From Roseiarcus sp963816065 (GTDB lineage Bacteria; Pseudomonadota; Alphaproteobacteria; Rhizobiales; Beijerinckiaceae): DNA of 64,000 nt. The stretch lies in NCBI GenBank assembly GCA_963816065.1, contig CAWFJG010000019.1:1-64000 (forward strand). The letters run 5' to 3'. Positions within the stretch are counted from its first letter, which is position 1, and every line of letters begins with the position of its first letter. Positions 25,954 through 35,103 of the stretch are shown here, piece by piece. Under the pieces are notes generated by a model that was given only the letters and a program-made list of their open reading frames with translations, was not told the origin of the DNA and searched no databases. The position numbers were made by a program, and so were the translations under genes.

Positions 25954-26779
25954 ATGACAAAGGTTGTGACGTTTCCGTCGACCGGCAGTTCGGCGCCTTC
26001 AAAATCGCGCCCGCCGGCGCTGGCGACCTTCAAGAAGGTCGACAAGGTCTTTTCCAATGCGGTCACCGCCCTGACGGGCCTCGATCTCGAGATCCGGTCC
26101 GGCGAATTTCTGTCGCTGCTCGGGCCGTCAGGTTGCGGCAAGTCGACCGTGCTCAGGCTTCTCACCGGGCTGACCGAGCCGACGCGCGGGGAAATCGTGT
26201 GGAGCTGCGAGCGTCCGCAGTTTGGTTTCGTCTTCCAGGAGCCGACGCTGATGCCCTGGTCGGACGTCTTCGCCAACGTCTGGCTGCCCCTGCGGCTCGC
26301 GGGGGTGTCAAAGGACAAGGCCCGCCCGCGGATTGAGGAGGCGCTGGCGCAGGTTGGGCTCGGCGGAATTCGCCAAGGCCTATCCGCGCCAATTGTCGGG
26401 CGGCATGAAGATGCGCGTATCGATCGCCCGCGCCCTCGTCACCCGGCCGCAGGTGCTGCTCATGGACGAGCCTTTCGCCGCGCTCGACGAGATCACCCGC
26501 CTCAAGCTCAACGACGACCTGGCGGAACTGCAGGCCTCGCTCAACGCGACAGTCGTGTTCGTCACCCATTCGGTGTTCGAGAGCGTCTATCTCGCCGACC
26601 GCATCGTCGTCATGGCGGCCCGTCCCGGGCGGGCCTTCGCGGAGATTTCGGTCGAGGCGCCGCCGATCCGGCGCGAGCACTTCCGCCTGACGGCGACCTA
26701 TGCCGAAGCCTGCAAGCGCACGTCCACGGCGCTGCACGAGGCCATGGGCGAGGCGCCTCCGAACGAGTTAGCGCAATGA
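25954..26779 (+). CDS. ABC transporter ATP-binding protein (NitT/TauT type); one frameshift
   Basis: The ATPase of an import system, about 274 residues when repaired. Walker A GPSGCGKST is at about residues 57-65, the Q loop at FVFQEPTLMPW, signature LSGGM, Walker B VLLMDEPFAALDE and the switch histidine in VTHS. The PTLMPW Q-loop form is typical of the SsuB/TauB/NitT group. At about 26358 one extra G (GGCTC-G-GCGGAATTC) shifts the frame just before the signature; removing it joins both halves. The stop overlaps the permease ATG by 4 bp (ATGA). Likely partner of the binding protein at 22992. Confidence 0.8.
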
Positions 26780-27585
26780 GCCGTGACGACCTTGTCGGCT
26801 ACGCCGTTCCCGCATTCACCCTCGGCTGCGGTCTCGCCGCCTGGGAGGGCCTGGTTCGGTACTTCGCCATCCCGCCTTATCTGTTGCCGGCGCCGAGCGT
26901 CATCATCGCGACGCTGTTCACCGATTGGGGCACGCTTTCGAGTTCGCTCTGGGTGACACTCTCGATCACGTTGAAGGCGTTGCTCGCGGCGGTGGTCGGC
27001 AGCGTCGCGCTGGCGGTCATCTTCGCCCAGTCGCGGTTGGTGGAACGGGCGTTCTACCCGTTTGCGGTCGCGATGCAGGTGACGCCGATCGTGGCGATCG
27101 CGCCGCTGCTGCTCATCTACCTGACCCCGAGCGTCGCGGTGCTGGTGTGCGCCTTCCTGGTGGCGTTCTTTCCGCTGCTCGCCAACACCACGCTCGGCCT
27201 GTCGTCGGCGGACCATAATCTGGTCGAGCTGTTTTCGATGTACCGCGCCAGCCGCCTGCAGCAGTTCGCGCTGCTCAGACTGCCGTCCGCCCTGCCTTAC
27301 TTTCTCGCCGGCCTGCGCATCAGCGGCGGTCTCGCCCTGATCGGCGCCATCGTCGCGGAGATTGCCGCCGGTTCCGCCGGGCAGGGCTCGGGCCTCGCCT
27401 ACCGCATCGTCGAATCCGGTTTCCGCCTCAATATCCCGAGGATGTTCGCCGCCCTCCTCTTGATCTCGGTGGCGGGCATCACAATTCATGTGCTTCTGAC
27501 GGCGCTCTCGCACTGGCTGTTCATCGGACTGGCACGAGAGCGAGCGCGGGCGGGAAGCCTGAAATCCCGTAGATCATTCGCGTAG
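26776..27585 (+). CDS. ABC transporter permease (SsuC/TauC type)
   Basis: A 269-residue inner-membrane permease with about six hydrophobic segments. It starts MSRDDLVGYAVPAF, has a first helix near residues 8-25, the PPYLLPAPSVI linker common in SsuC-like permeases, and the cytoplasmic EAA-like loop (LVELFSMYRASRLQQFALLRLPSALPYFLAGL) that contacts the ATPase. It is translationally coupled to the ATPase. Together with the binding protein across the cytochrome c/methyltransferase pair it completes a three-component importer. Substrate unknown, perhaps an oxidised purine as argued for the divergent deaminase. Confidence 0.88.
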   Translation: MSRDDLVGYAVPAFTLGCGLAAWEGLVRYFAIPPYLLPAPSVIIATLFTDWGTLSSSLWVTLSITLKALLAAVVGSVALAVIFAQSRLVERAFYPFAVAMQVTPIVAIAPLLLIYLTPSVAVLVCAFLVAFFPLLANTTLGLSSADHNLVELFSMYRASRLQQFALLRLPSALPYFLAGLRISGGLALIGAIVAEIAAGSAGQGSGLAYRIVESGFRLNIPRMFAALLLISVAGITIHVLLTALSHWLFIGLARERARAGSLKSRRSFA

Positions 27586-27673
27586 ATCGGCGGCTCTGCG
27601 ACCGGCTTTCGTTCTGTCGTGAATGGGCTTAAGGGGGTGGGGAACGCGCGCCAATCCACTAGAGGCGAACGCC

Positions 27674-28391
27674 ATGAACATTCAGTACGGGGTCGGCGCG
27701 CGCGCGTCGGTCTTGCGCAAGCTGGGCCTTGCCGCGCTTGTGAACACCTCCGCCTTCGACATCGCCGCCGCCCACGCCGCGTTGGTGCGCCGCCAGGCGG
27801 TGCCCGAGCGGATCCTGACCGACGGGCTCGTGGTCGACGTGCCGGCTGGGGTCTACCACCCCCTTCCCAACTCGAGCTCTGAGTTTTTCATCCGCAACAT
27901 CAAGGCGATGGACCAGAGCCGATCGAGAAGACGCTCGAGATCGGCGCCGGCTGCGGCATCATCTCGCTCTACATGGCCGCCAACTGGACCTCGAAGGCGG
28001 TCGCCACCGACATCTCGCCGATCGCCGTCCAGGCGACGCTCGACAACGCCGAACTGAACGGGCTCGGCCTCACGGCGCTTCCAGTCCGACCTGTTCGAGA
28101 AGATCGAGGAGGGGGAATTCGACCTCATCGTGTTCAATACGCCGATGATCGACAAGACCCCGGAGAACGACATCGAGAAATACAGCCTGTGCGATCCGCA
28201 TGGCCAGATCACCGGGAATTACCTGCGGCAGGCGCGCCATCACGTGTCGAAGGACGGGCTGATCATCTTCTCGATCTGCAACAACTCCGCTTACGAAGTC
28301 ATGGATTCGATCGACCTCGACTATTCGATCGTCGGCTTCGAACTCGGGTTACAGCGGCTTCTGGCGGGCGATCGTCGGCGCGCGGCTCTGA
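27674..28391 (+). pseudogene. SAM-dependent methyltransferase (HemK-like small-domain), frameshifted
   Basis: About 240 codons. The start MNIQYGVG and an N-terminal region ending YHPLPNSSSEFFIRNI lead to the SAM motif (TLEIGAGCGIISLYMA) in a second frame, then VATDISPIAVQATLDNAELN, and in a third frame FDLIVFNTPMIDKTPENDIEKY. FNTPMI occupies the place of the NPPY catalytic motif of N-methyltransferases; the change means the substrate may differ. The ending after GFELG returns to another frame (YSGFWRAIVGARL). Breaks are near 27920, 28080 and 28350 and look like single-base errors. Target unknown: protein glutamine, nucleic acid or small molecule. Confidence 0.6.
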
Positions 28392-28621
28392 AGCAGCGTC
28401 TAGCGCTCCGCCCGGCGGGGAGCAGGGTCCGACGCCGTTGGGAGATCTTGGCTCTTGTAGCGTTAGTTGTTGGCGCCAGATCCACCTGGACAATTCCAAG
28501 GGCTAGCCCCCATCCGTCATGGCCGGCCATGACGCGGTTTCCGCCAACGCTCCAACGGCTCAACCAACAGCAAACACGATAAGAGCTGAGATCATTTTTC
28601 CGGAGCGATCGACGACGGGTG

Positions 28622-28924
28622 TCACCGGGGGCGGGCGCCGGTGCAGCCGACAGTCGGGCAGTTCGATGAAAAGCCGCGTCTGTCGAGGTCACACCTGACG
28701 GCCGATTCTCCTCGATATGGGATGCCGTAGCAGGACGGGTCGGCGCGGCACCCTGCGCGGTTGCGGTGACGCCCGCATGGGTCGCCGAGCGGAGCCGGGC
28801 ACCAGTCTCTGGCGTCCGTCCCGCACGGGCGGGTCTGCGCCGCCGCGCCGGGCGGCCCGGCAAGGACCGCCAGCGCCGTCAGCGCAAGCGCCCGAACGCC
28901 TTGAAGAAACGCCGACCGCGTCAT
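28622..28924 (-). CDS. Small cysteine-rich secreted protein
   Basis: A 100-residue protein with a good signal peptide (residues 1-29, ending AAA-Q). The mature part has eight cysteines spaced as C-x7-C-x6-C-x8-C-x5-C-x12-C-x10-C-x4-C, with the phrases SCYGIPYRGES and SSNCPTVGC. This suggests four disulfides and an extracytoplasmic location. I recall the IPYRGES / NCPTVGC pattern from uncharacterised alphaproteobacterial proteins, but no function is known to me. It stands alone, with about 230 bp of non-coding DNA on its downstream side. Confidence 0.65.
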   Translation of the reverse strand: MTRSAFLQGVRALALTALAVLAGPPGAAAQTRPCGTDARDWCPAPLGDPCGRHRNRAGCRADPSCYGIPYRGESAVRCDLDRRGFSSNCPTVGCTGARPR

Positions 28925-29053
28925 CCGTTTGGCTCCCGATGTCCACTGTTCGACTCCCGGCGGCGCGCAAGGCCAAGGTCGCGCCGGACGACGTCGCGAC
29001 TATATCGCTTCGATGTCGAGTCCTCGGTCAATTTTGAGCAGGGCAGGTGGAAA

Positions 29054-29446
29054 ATGCTTTCGAGGACCATGATTGCGACGGCGTTGGCCGCGGCAGCGCT
29101 TGGCGGCTGCGCAAGCGTCGGGGCGCAGGAGAAGGAAGGCCAGCTTTCGGCCGCCGGCTTTGTTCGGATTCAGGCGGACACGCCCGAGCGGGTCGCCAAG
29201 CTTCAGGCCCTGCCGCAGAACGCCATCGTCTTCGCCCAGCGCAAGAAGGGGCCGGTCTACATCTACGCCGACGCCGCGGGCTGCAATTGCGCCTTCGTCG
29301 GCAGCCCGGCCGCCTATCAGCAGTATCAGCAGATCCGGACCGCCAATAACATTGCGCAAATGCAGGAGACGACGGCGGAGCTCAACATGGCGGCCATGAA
29401 CGACTGGGGCGGCGCGTGGGGGCCGATGGCGCCCGGCTGGTACTGA
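29054..29446 (+). CDS. Putative lipoprotein of unknown function
   Basis: A 130-residue protein. The N-terminus (MLSRTMIATALAAAALGGCAS) is a lipoprotein signal with lipid-attachment Cys19. A short mature domain follows with a hydrophobic strand (NAIVFAQRKKGPVYIYADAAGCNCAFVG) carrying a CNC pair, a Gln/Tyr-rich segment (AYQQYQQIRTANNIAQMQ), and a Trp/Pro-rich end. Start chosen at ATG 29054, preceded by GGTGG; the frame is open upstream but only this start gives a lipoprotein signal. I do not recognise the family. Confidence 0.6.
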   Translation: MLSRTMIATALAAAALGGCASVGAQEKEGQLSAAGFVRIQADTPERVAKLQALPQNAIVFAQRKKGPVYIYADAAGCNCAFVGSPAAYQQYQQIRTANNIAQMQETTAELNMAAMNDWGGAWGPMAPGWY

Positions 29447-29490
29447 CCCGGCCATCCGGCGCGACCCTTCATGAGGAGCGGGAGGGGGAA

Positions 29491-29598
29491 ATGGCGCGTT
29501 CGGCGGCGCGCGCCGGCGCGACAGGACTCGCGGCCGCGGGTTTCGTCGGCCTCGCCGCATCGGCCCGGGCGCTCGCCGCAGCCGCAGCCATTGAGTGA
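29491..29598 (+). CDS. Possible 35-residue hydrophobic peptide
   Basis: ATG 29491 is preceded by an unusually strong GGGAGGGGGAA sequence. The 35 codons encode a basic start (MARSAARAG) and an Ala/Gly-rich hydrophobic stretch ending AAAAAIE, then TGA. It reads like a signal peptide whose gene is cut short, or a small membrane peptide. No further open frame continues it convincingly. Existence is supported by the ribosome binding site only. Confidence 0.3.
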   Translation: MARSAARAGATGLAAAGFVGLAASARALAAAAAIE

Positions 29599-29767
29599 GC
29601 CGGGCGTCATCGACGAGGCGCCGCTGAGATCGCCGAGATCGCTCCGGTTCTGACGGACGCCGATATCACGGGGCCGGGTCCCGGCGATCCTCGGCGCGCT
29701 GTGGACGTGCCTCGACGGATCAGGCCGCCGACGGCTGGCAGCCGCGACGGCCCGACCGGGAAGGATC

Positions 29768-30235
29768 ATGATCGAACACGCTGAGAGCTGGTCGGACAAC
29801 TGGGCCTGGGGACTGCCGATCGTCGTGCTCACCGTGCTGTTGCACGCCTTCGGACTGGTGCTCATTCATGAACATGTCGTCGGTCGGCTCGCCCATTATC
29901 TGCGCGCTCGCCGCTCGATCACGATCTTTGCGGCGGTCGTGGCCCTGACGGTGCTTCTGCTGACGATTTTGCACGGGGCCGAGGCGGCCGCGTGGGCGCT
30001 CGCGTATTTGGCGCTCGGGGCGCTGGACGGTCCGCGGTCCGCGATGCTGTTCTCGCTCAACGCCATGACGGCTTATGGTCACGATAATTTCGACCTCGAG
30101 CCGCATTGGCGGCTGATGGGCGCACTCGAGGCGCTGAACGGCGTCATCCTGTTCGGCCTGACGACCGCTTTCCTGTTCTCGGCGCTTCAGGGCGCGTGGC
30201 CCTCGCATGCCCGCGATGGGCGCGACGGGCGATGA
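29768..30235 (+). CDS. Small inner-membrane protein, ion-channel-like
   Basis: A 155-residue protein with four hydrophobic segments (about 15-35, 52-68, 72-88 and 122-142). The loop between the third and fourth carries SAMLFSLNAMTAYGHDNFDLEPHW, a pore-loop-like stretch where two-pore potassium-channel-like proteins have their selectivity region, although the TVGYG-type filter is not present. I recall similar short channel-like proteins of unknown function. It ends 90 bp before copy B of the phased GCCTGTT element and converges on the ClC gene. Confidence 0.6.
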   Translation: MIEHAESWSDNWAWGLPIVVLTVLLHAFGLVLIHEHVVGRLAHYLRARRSITIFAAVVALTVLLLTILHGAEAAAWALAYLALGALDGPRSAMLFSLNAMTAYGHDNFDLEPHWRLMGALEALNGVILFGLTTAFLFSALQGAWPSHARDGRDGR

Positions 30236-30322
30236 TCCGACCGCTGACAACGACGAACACTGACTATAAATGGGAATCCAATCGTCGCGCCGTACAACCT
30301 GCCGCGCCGAGTCCGCCAACCT

Positions 30323-30557
30323 GGTTTCGCTTGCCTGTTATGTGCCTGTTAACGCCCTGTTCGGCGCCTGTTAAGGCGCCTGTTCAGCGCCTGTTATTCG
30401 CCTGTCCATACCCCGCAACCGTGGGGTTGTAATTGCGACAATCGTCTGATATTGCTATAGTTTCTGAGCAGAACGCCGGCGACGGAAAAAGAAAACCGCC
30501 TGCTAGCAGGCGCCCGGACGGCCGGCGGCGGCCGCCGAACGGCGCGATTTTGAGCCG
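30323..30557. repeat. Phased GCCTGTT array element, copy B
   Basis: Second copy of the element at 1800. GGTTTCG (30323) is again exactly 10 bp before the first heptamer. Seven units start at 30333, 30344, 30355, 30366, 30378, 30389 and 30400 (five perfect GCCTGTT, one CCCTGTT and one GCCTGTC), a period of 11-12 bp. GCAACC (30415), CGACAA (30436), GATAT (30448), an A-rich run, CCTGCTAGCAGG (30499) and CGATTTTGAGCCG (30545) keep the spacings of copy A without gaps. Two promoter-like pairs read rightwards: TTGTAA-N17-TATTGC (aligned with copy A) and TTGCGA-N17-TATAGT. Flanked by convergent genes, as is copy A. Confidence 0.75.
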
Positions 30558-30566
30558 AAACCGCCC

Positions 30567-31884
30567 TCAGGGCGCCGGGCCGCGCGCCCGCCGCAGCAGG
30601 GCTTCGCGCAGGGTGTCGTAGATCGGGGGGTTGGCGAGCAGGGCCGGCGTCATCATCGCAATCGCGCAGGCTTCGAGGGCCGGCAGCAGCAGCGTGACGT
30701 TGCCGGTCATCTCGCTGACCAAAATCATGCCGGTCAGCGGCGCCCGCACCACGCCGGTGAAGAAGGCCGCCATGCCGACCAGCGCAAACGAGGTTCCGGG
30801 GACGTCGAGACCGGGAAACGCGAACTGGCAGGCGGCGCCGTAGAGAAAGCCGAGCTGGGCGCCCAGCGCCAGCAGCGGCGCGAACAGGCCGCCCGGAGTG
30901 GCAGCGGCGTAGGAGATCGCGCCAAGGCCGAAGCGCACGACGAACATGACCGCGACCAGCGTCAGGCTTCCACCCCCGGCCAGAACGGCCGCGGTGATCG
31001 GATCGCCGCCGCCGATTGCTCCGGGCCAGGCGAAGCCGAGCGCGCCGACGCCGACGCCGATCAACCCGGCGCGCGCCTCGACCGGCAGGCGAATCCGTTC
31101 GACCGCGGCGATGGCGCCGACAAGCCCGCGGTTATAGGCGACCGCCGACGAGACCCGCGGCGGCGCCCAGGACAAAGAACAACGGATGCGCCGCGACCGG
31201 AACGTTCGGCAAGGCGGGGACAAGGAAATCCGGCCGGTCGCCGAGCAAGGCGCGGACGATGGAGATCGCCGTGGCCGAAGCGGCCAGCGCCGCCACCGCG
31301 ATGCGCGGATCGAAGGCCTGGACCAGCTCTTCGAGCACGAAGGCCGCCCCGGCCAGCGGCGCGTTGAAGGCGGTGGCGAGGCCCGCGCCGGCGCCCGCGG
31401 CCAGGAGGGCGCGGGTGTCGCGCCAGGAAAGGTCGAACGTGCGCCCGATCCCTTGGGCGAGGCTCGCCCCCATCTGCACCGTCGGCCCCTCGCGGCCGAG
31501 CGCCAGGCCCGCGCCGATCGCCAGCACCCCGCCGACGAACTTGACCGGCGCGAGCAAATAGGGCGCCGGCGGCAGCCCGAAACGCAAGACCGCCTCGACA
31601 TGCGGAATGCCGCTGCCGGCGGCGTTCGGCGAGAAGCGGCGCACGAGCCAGGCCGCGACCAGCGAGGCCGCGCCGCAGGCGATCACGACGATCATGAAGC
31701 CCGGAAGCGGCGCGGCATGGGCGCGCGCAATGACGAGATCGCGCAGGCGGTCGGCCGCGTCCAGCGACAGCCGGAACGCGGCGCCGACGACGCCCGTGGC
31801 GGCGCCCGCGACCAGCGCCAGGAGCGTGAGCGTCGCGAGCCCGCGCGCCTGATCCGCGGGGGGCGTCCCTTGCGTTTCGTCCAT
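30567..31884 (-). CDS. ClC-type chloride channel/antiporter; one frameshift
   Basis: A polytopic membrane protein of about 438 residues after repair. The chloride-site motifs GSGIPHVEAVL and GREGPTVQMGA are intact in the first half; the second half has FVVRFGLGAISYAAATPGGLFAPLLALGA, matching the GGLF-P motif, and GMAAFFTGVVRAPLTGMILVSEMTG. A glutamate at GREGP suggests a proton-coupled antiporter gate but this alone does not settle channel versus exchanger. One extra G at about 31157 stops the first frame at GLVGG; removing it gives LVGVAYNRGL and one continuous protein. No regulatory CBS domains are present at the C-terminus. Confidence 0.85.
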
Positions 31885-31966
31885 GCTCCGGTCCCCTCGT
31901 GACTGGCGTCCACCCCGCCCCGCCCGCCCCTTTCCGTGAGGGGATCTCCGCCTATGGGCGGCGGCG

Positions 31967-33196
31967 CTAAAGCCCCAAGGCGTCGAACGGGATGACCCGG
32001 CAAGGATCGCCGGCTTTCGCCGGACCCGCGTGTCGGGGCCGGACGATCAGCCCGTCCGCGCCCGCCATGACCTTGACCAGCGACGAATCCTGCTCCCTCG
32101 CCGGGGTGGCGATCAGGACGCCGCCGTCGTCGCGCGCCAGCGCGCAGCGCGCGTAATCCTGGCGTGGGCCGTTGGCGTCCATGTCGAGCGCGAGACGAGC
32201 GGCTCGGGCCGGGTCGGCGCCCGCGCCGGGCTCGCCGTTCAGCGCCATGAGCAGCGGTCGGAGGAACAGGATTGCGCAAATCGTCGACGAGGTCGGGTTG
32301 CCCGGCAGGCCGAGCACGATCAGCCTGCCGAGGCGGCCGTGCATCAGGGGCTTCCCCGGACGCATGGCGATCCTCCAGAAGCCGAGCTCCATGCCGGCGG
32401 CGACCAGCGCCTTCTGGACGAGGTCGTGGTCGCCGACCGAGGCGCCGCCGAGCGTGACGAGCACGTCGGCCTCCGCATCGAGCGTCTCATGGATCGCGGC
32501 GTCGAGCGCGCCCATGTCGTCGCGGGCGATGCCGAGGTCGATCGGGATGCCGCCGCAGGCCTCGACGATCCCCGCTACGGTGAAATTGTTCGAGGCGACG
32601 ATCTGCGACGGGCCGAGCGTCCCGCCGGGCGTCACCAACTCGTCGCCTGTCGCCAGGATCGCGACCCGCGCCGGACGTCGGACCGGCAGCATAGCGTGGT
32701 TGGCGGCCGCGGCCAGCGCAACATCGCGGGGGGTCAGCCGGCGGCCGGCGCGAAGCAGGATCTCGCCTTCGGCGAAGTCGAGGCCGGCCGGCCGCAGGTT
32801 GTCGCCGGCCCTCGCTGTGGCGGAGAGCGAGATCCGGTCGCCCTCGCGTTGCGCCTCCTCCTGAATGACGACGGCGTCGGCGCCGCGAGGAGCGGGCGCG
32901 CCGGTGAAGATGCGAACAGCTTCGCCCGCGCCGACTGCGCCGTCGAAGGCGCGCCCGGCCGCGGCCTCGCCGATCACGCGTAGCGACGCGGGCGGGCTCG
33001 CCGTATCGGCCGCCCGGAGCGCGTAGCCGTCCATGGCCGAATTGATGAACGGCGGCTGGGTGCGCAACGCAGCCACGTCGCGCGCCAGCACCCGGCCGAA
33101 AGCCTCTTCGAGGGCGACCCTCTCCTCGCCGAGCGGTCGCTCGACCGAGCCCAGTACGCGCGCGAGCGCCTCCTCGACAGGGATCAACGCGCTCAT
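31967..33196 (-). CDS. moeA: Molybdopterin molybdotransferase MoeA
   Basis: A 409-residue enzyme that inserts molybdate into adenylylated molybdopterin. The N-terminal MoeA domain includes PPFINSAMDGYA (about 47-58); the MogA-like domain has ATGDELVTPG, SNNFTVAGI, VLVTLGGASVGDHD and GKPLMHG, followed by LPGNPTSS; the C-terminal beta domain ends VIPFDAL. The ATG at 33196 overlaps the moaC stop by 4 bp (ATGA), so the two are translationally coupled. The frame is open upstream but that part is moaC read in another frame. Confidence 0.93.
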   Translation of the reverse strand: MSALIPVEEALARVLGSVERPLGEERVALEEAFGRVLARDVAALRTQPPFINSAMDGYALRAADTASPPASLRVIGEAAAGRAFDGAVGAGEAVRIFTGAPAPRGADAVVIQEEAQREGDRISLSATARAGDNLRPAGLDFAEGEILLRAGRRLTPRDVALAAAANHAMLPVRRPARVAILATGDELVTPGGTLGPSQIVASNNFTVAGIVEACGGIPIDLGIARDDMGALDAAIHETLDAEADVLVTLGGASVGDHDLVQKALVAAGMELGFWRIAMRPGKPLMHGRLGRLIVLGLPGNPTSSTICAILFLRPLLMALNGEPGAGADPARAARLALDMDANGPRQDYARCALARDDGGVLIATPAREQDSSLVKVMAGADGLIVRPRHAGPAKAGDPCRVIPFDALGL

Positions 33197-33717
33197 GGAT
33201 TTGGCTCCTCCGCCCGCCATTCGCCCGATTTGCCGCCGCGTTTCTCGACCAGCCGCACGCCTTCGACGCTCATGCCGCGGTCGATCGCCTTGGCCATGTC
33301 GTAGATGGTGAGGCAGGCCACGGCGACCGCGGTCATCGCCTCCATCTCGACGCCGGTCGGCCCGACGCAACGCGTCTCGACGCGCACCTCGAGGCCGGGC
33401 AGGGCGTCGTCGGCGGCGATCTCGACCGTGACTTTGCTCAGCGCGATCGGATGGCAGAGCGGAATGAGCCCGGAGGTCTTCTTGGCCGCCATGATCCCGG
33501 CGATCCGCGCCGCCCCGATCACGTCGCCTTTCTTCGCGTCTCCCGCGAGGATGGTCGCGAGCGTCGCCGCGGCCATGCGCACGCGCCCCTCGGCGACCGC
33601 AACCCGGTTGGTCGCGGCCTTGGCCCCGACATCCACCATCCGCGCTTCGCCTTCGACGCCGATATGGGTGAGGGCGGTCGGGTCGGGGTCCTCGTTGTCG
33701 TTGTCCGCGCTCGTCAT
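33193..33717 (-). CDS. moaC: Cyclic pyranopterin monophosphate synthase MoaC
   Basis: MoaC completes ring formation of cyclic pyranopterin monophosphate in molybdenum cofactor synthesis. The 174-residue protein has the family motifs ARMVDVGAK, RVAVAEG, KKGDVIGAARIAGIMAAKKTSGLIPLCHPI and the GVEMEAMTAVAVACLTIYDM active-site stretch. The start at 33717 (MTSADNDN) is chosen for fit; an upstream Met at 33762 would add a short unrelated tail. In many alphaproteobacteria trpC precedes moaC-moeA; here serA lies upstream on the same strand, 110 bp away. Confidence 0.93.
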   Translation of the reverse strand: MTSADNDNEDPDPTALTHIGVEGEARMVDVGAKAATNRVAVAEGRVRMAAATLATILAGDAKKGDVIGAARIAGIMAAKKTSGLIPLCHPIALSKVTVEIAADDALPGLEVRVETRCVGPTGVEMEAMTAVAVACLTIYDMAKAIDRGMSVEGVRLVEKRGGKSGEWRAEEPNP

Positions 33718-33825
33718 CTGCTCTTGCTCGTCGCGCGCGGCGCGCGCTGGTTCATCAAGCAAAATTTGCGGGCGCCGGCAATCGCCCGGACCCAGCCATG
33801 CTGTCGCAGGTCGTGGCTCCGTCCG

Positions 33826-35103
33826 TCAGCTCCAACGCTCGTACACCAGCCGGGCGCGGATCGTGCCTTCCAACGCACGGATTTCCGTCAGAAGGCTCTG
33901 GCTGTCGGCCGCGGAAGCGTCTGCGTCCAGCACGACGTAGCCGATATCGCCGTAGGTCTCGTAATATTGCGCGGCGATGTTGAGGCCGCTGCTGGGCGAA
34001 GAGATCGTTCAGCTGTCCAGCATGCCCGGCAGGTTGTGCTGGACCTGGATGAACCGGGTCCCGAGCGGCCGGATCGGCAATTGCACCTGCGGGAAGTTGA
34101 CCGCGCCGACGGTCGAGCCGACGTCGCTGTATTCGACGAGCTTGCTTGCGACTTCCGACGCCGATGCGCTCCTGCGCCTCCTCGGTCGAGCCGCCGACGT
34201 GCGGCGTCAGAATGACGTTGTCGAGGCCCTGGAGCGGCGGTGACGAACTTTTCCTCGTTCGAGCGCGGTTCGACCGGGAACACGTCGATCGCCGCGCCGC
34301 GAAGACGCCTTCCCGCAGCGCGGCGCGCCAGCGCCTCGAGATCGACGACCGTGCCGCGGCTGTTGTTGATGAGATAGGCGCCCGGCTTCATCGCCGCGAA
34401 TTTCGCGCGGCGCCGATCATGCCGGCTACGTCGCCGGCGTTTCGGGGACGTGCAGGCTCACGACGTCGCTCTGGCGCAACAGATCGTCGAGACTTGCCGA
34501 CGGCTCGGTGTTGCCGTGGCGCAGCTTGTCGGTGAGATCGTAAAAGATCACCCGCATGCCCATCGCTTCGGCGAGATACGAGAGCTGGGAGCCGATGTTG
34601 CCGTAGCCGACGATGCCGAGCGTCTTGCCGCTGACTTCGTGGCTGTCGGTCGCCGACTTGTCCCAGCCGCCCGAGTGCGCCGCGACCGAGCGCGGGAAGA
34701 TCCGGCGCAACAGCATGACGATCTCGCCGATGACCAGTTCGGCGACGCTGCGCGTGTTGGAGAAGGGCGCATTGAAGACCGGAACGCCGATCCGGCGCGC
34801 CGCGTCGAGGTCGACCTGATTGGTCCCGACGTTGAAGCAGCCGATCGCAATCAGCCGATCGGCGGCGCCGAAAACATCCTCGGTCGAGCTGGGTGCGGGA
34901 GCGGATGCCGAGAATGTGGACGCCCTTCGACGGCTTCGCTGAGCGCGTCGCCCTCGAGCGCCTTGGGCAGACGCTCGATGCTGGTATAGCCGGCGGCTCT
35001 GCATCAGCTCGACGGCGCTGTCGTTGATGCCCTCGAGCAGCAGGACCTTGATCTTGTCCTTCGCCAGCGAGAATTGCGGGGTTTGCGCAGCGGTGTCCGC
35101 CAA
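33826..35103 (-). pseudogene. serA: D-3-phosphoglycerate dehydrogenase SerA, frameshifted
   Basis: First enzyme of serine synthesis. The N-terminal substrate-binding half (KIKVLLLEGINDSAVELMQ), TEDVFGAADRLIAIGCFNVGTNQVDLDAARRIGVPVFNAPFSNTRSVAELVIGEI, the NAD motif GIVGYGNIGSQL, and PGAYLINNSRGTVVDL read in one or two frames. The dehydrogenase tail (VILTPHVGGSTEEAQERIG) and a C-terminal ACT domain ending with GDIGYVVLDADA and ARLVYERWS follow in other frames. Breaks lie near 34890, 34980, 34420, 34290, 34240, 34160 and 34005. Length (about 425 codons) and all catalytic motifs fit SerA of the short, ACT-regulated type, so sequence error is probable. Confidence 0.8.
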
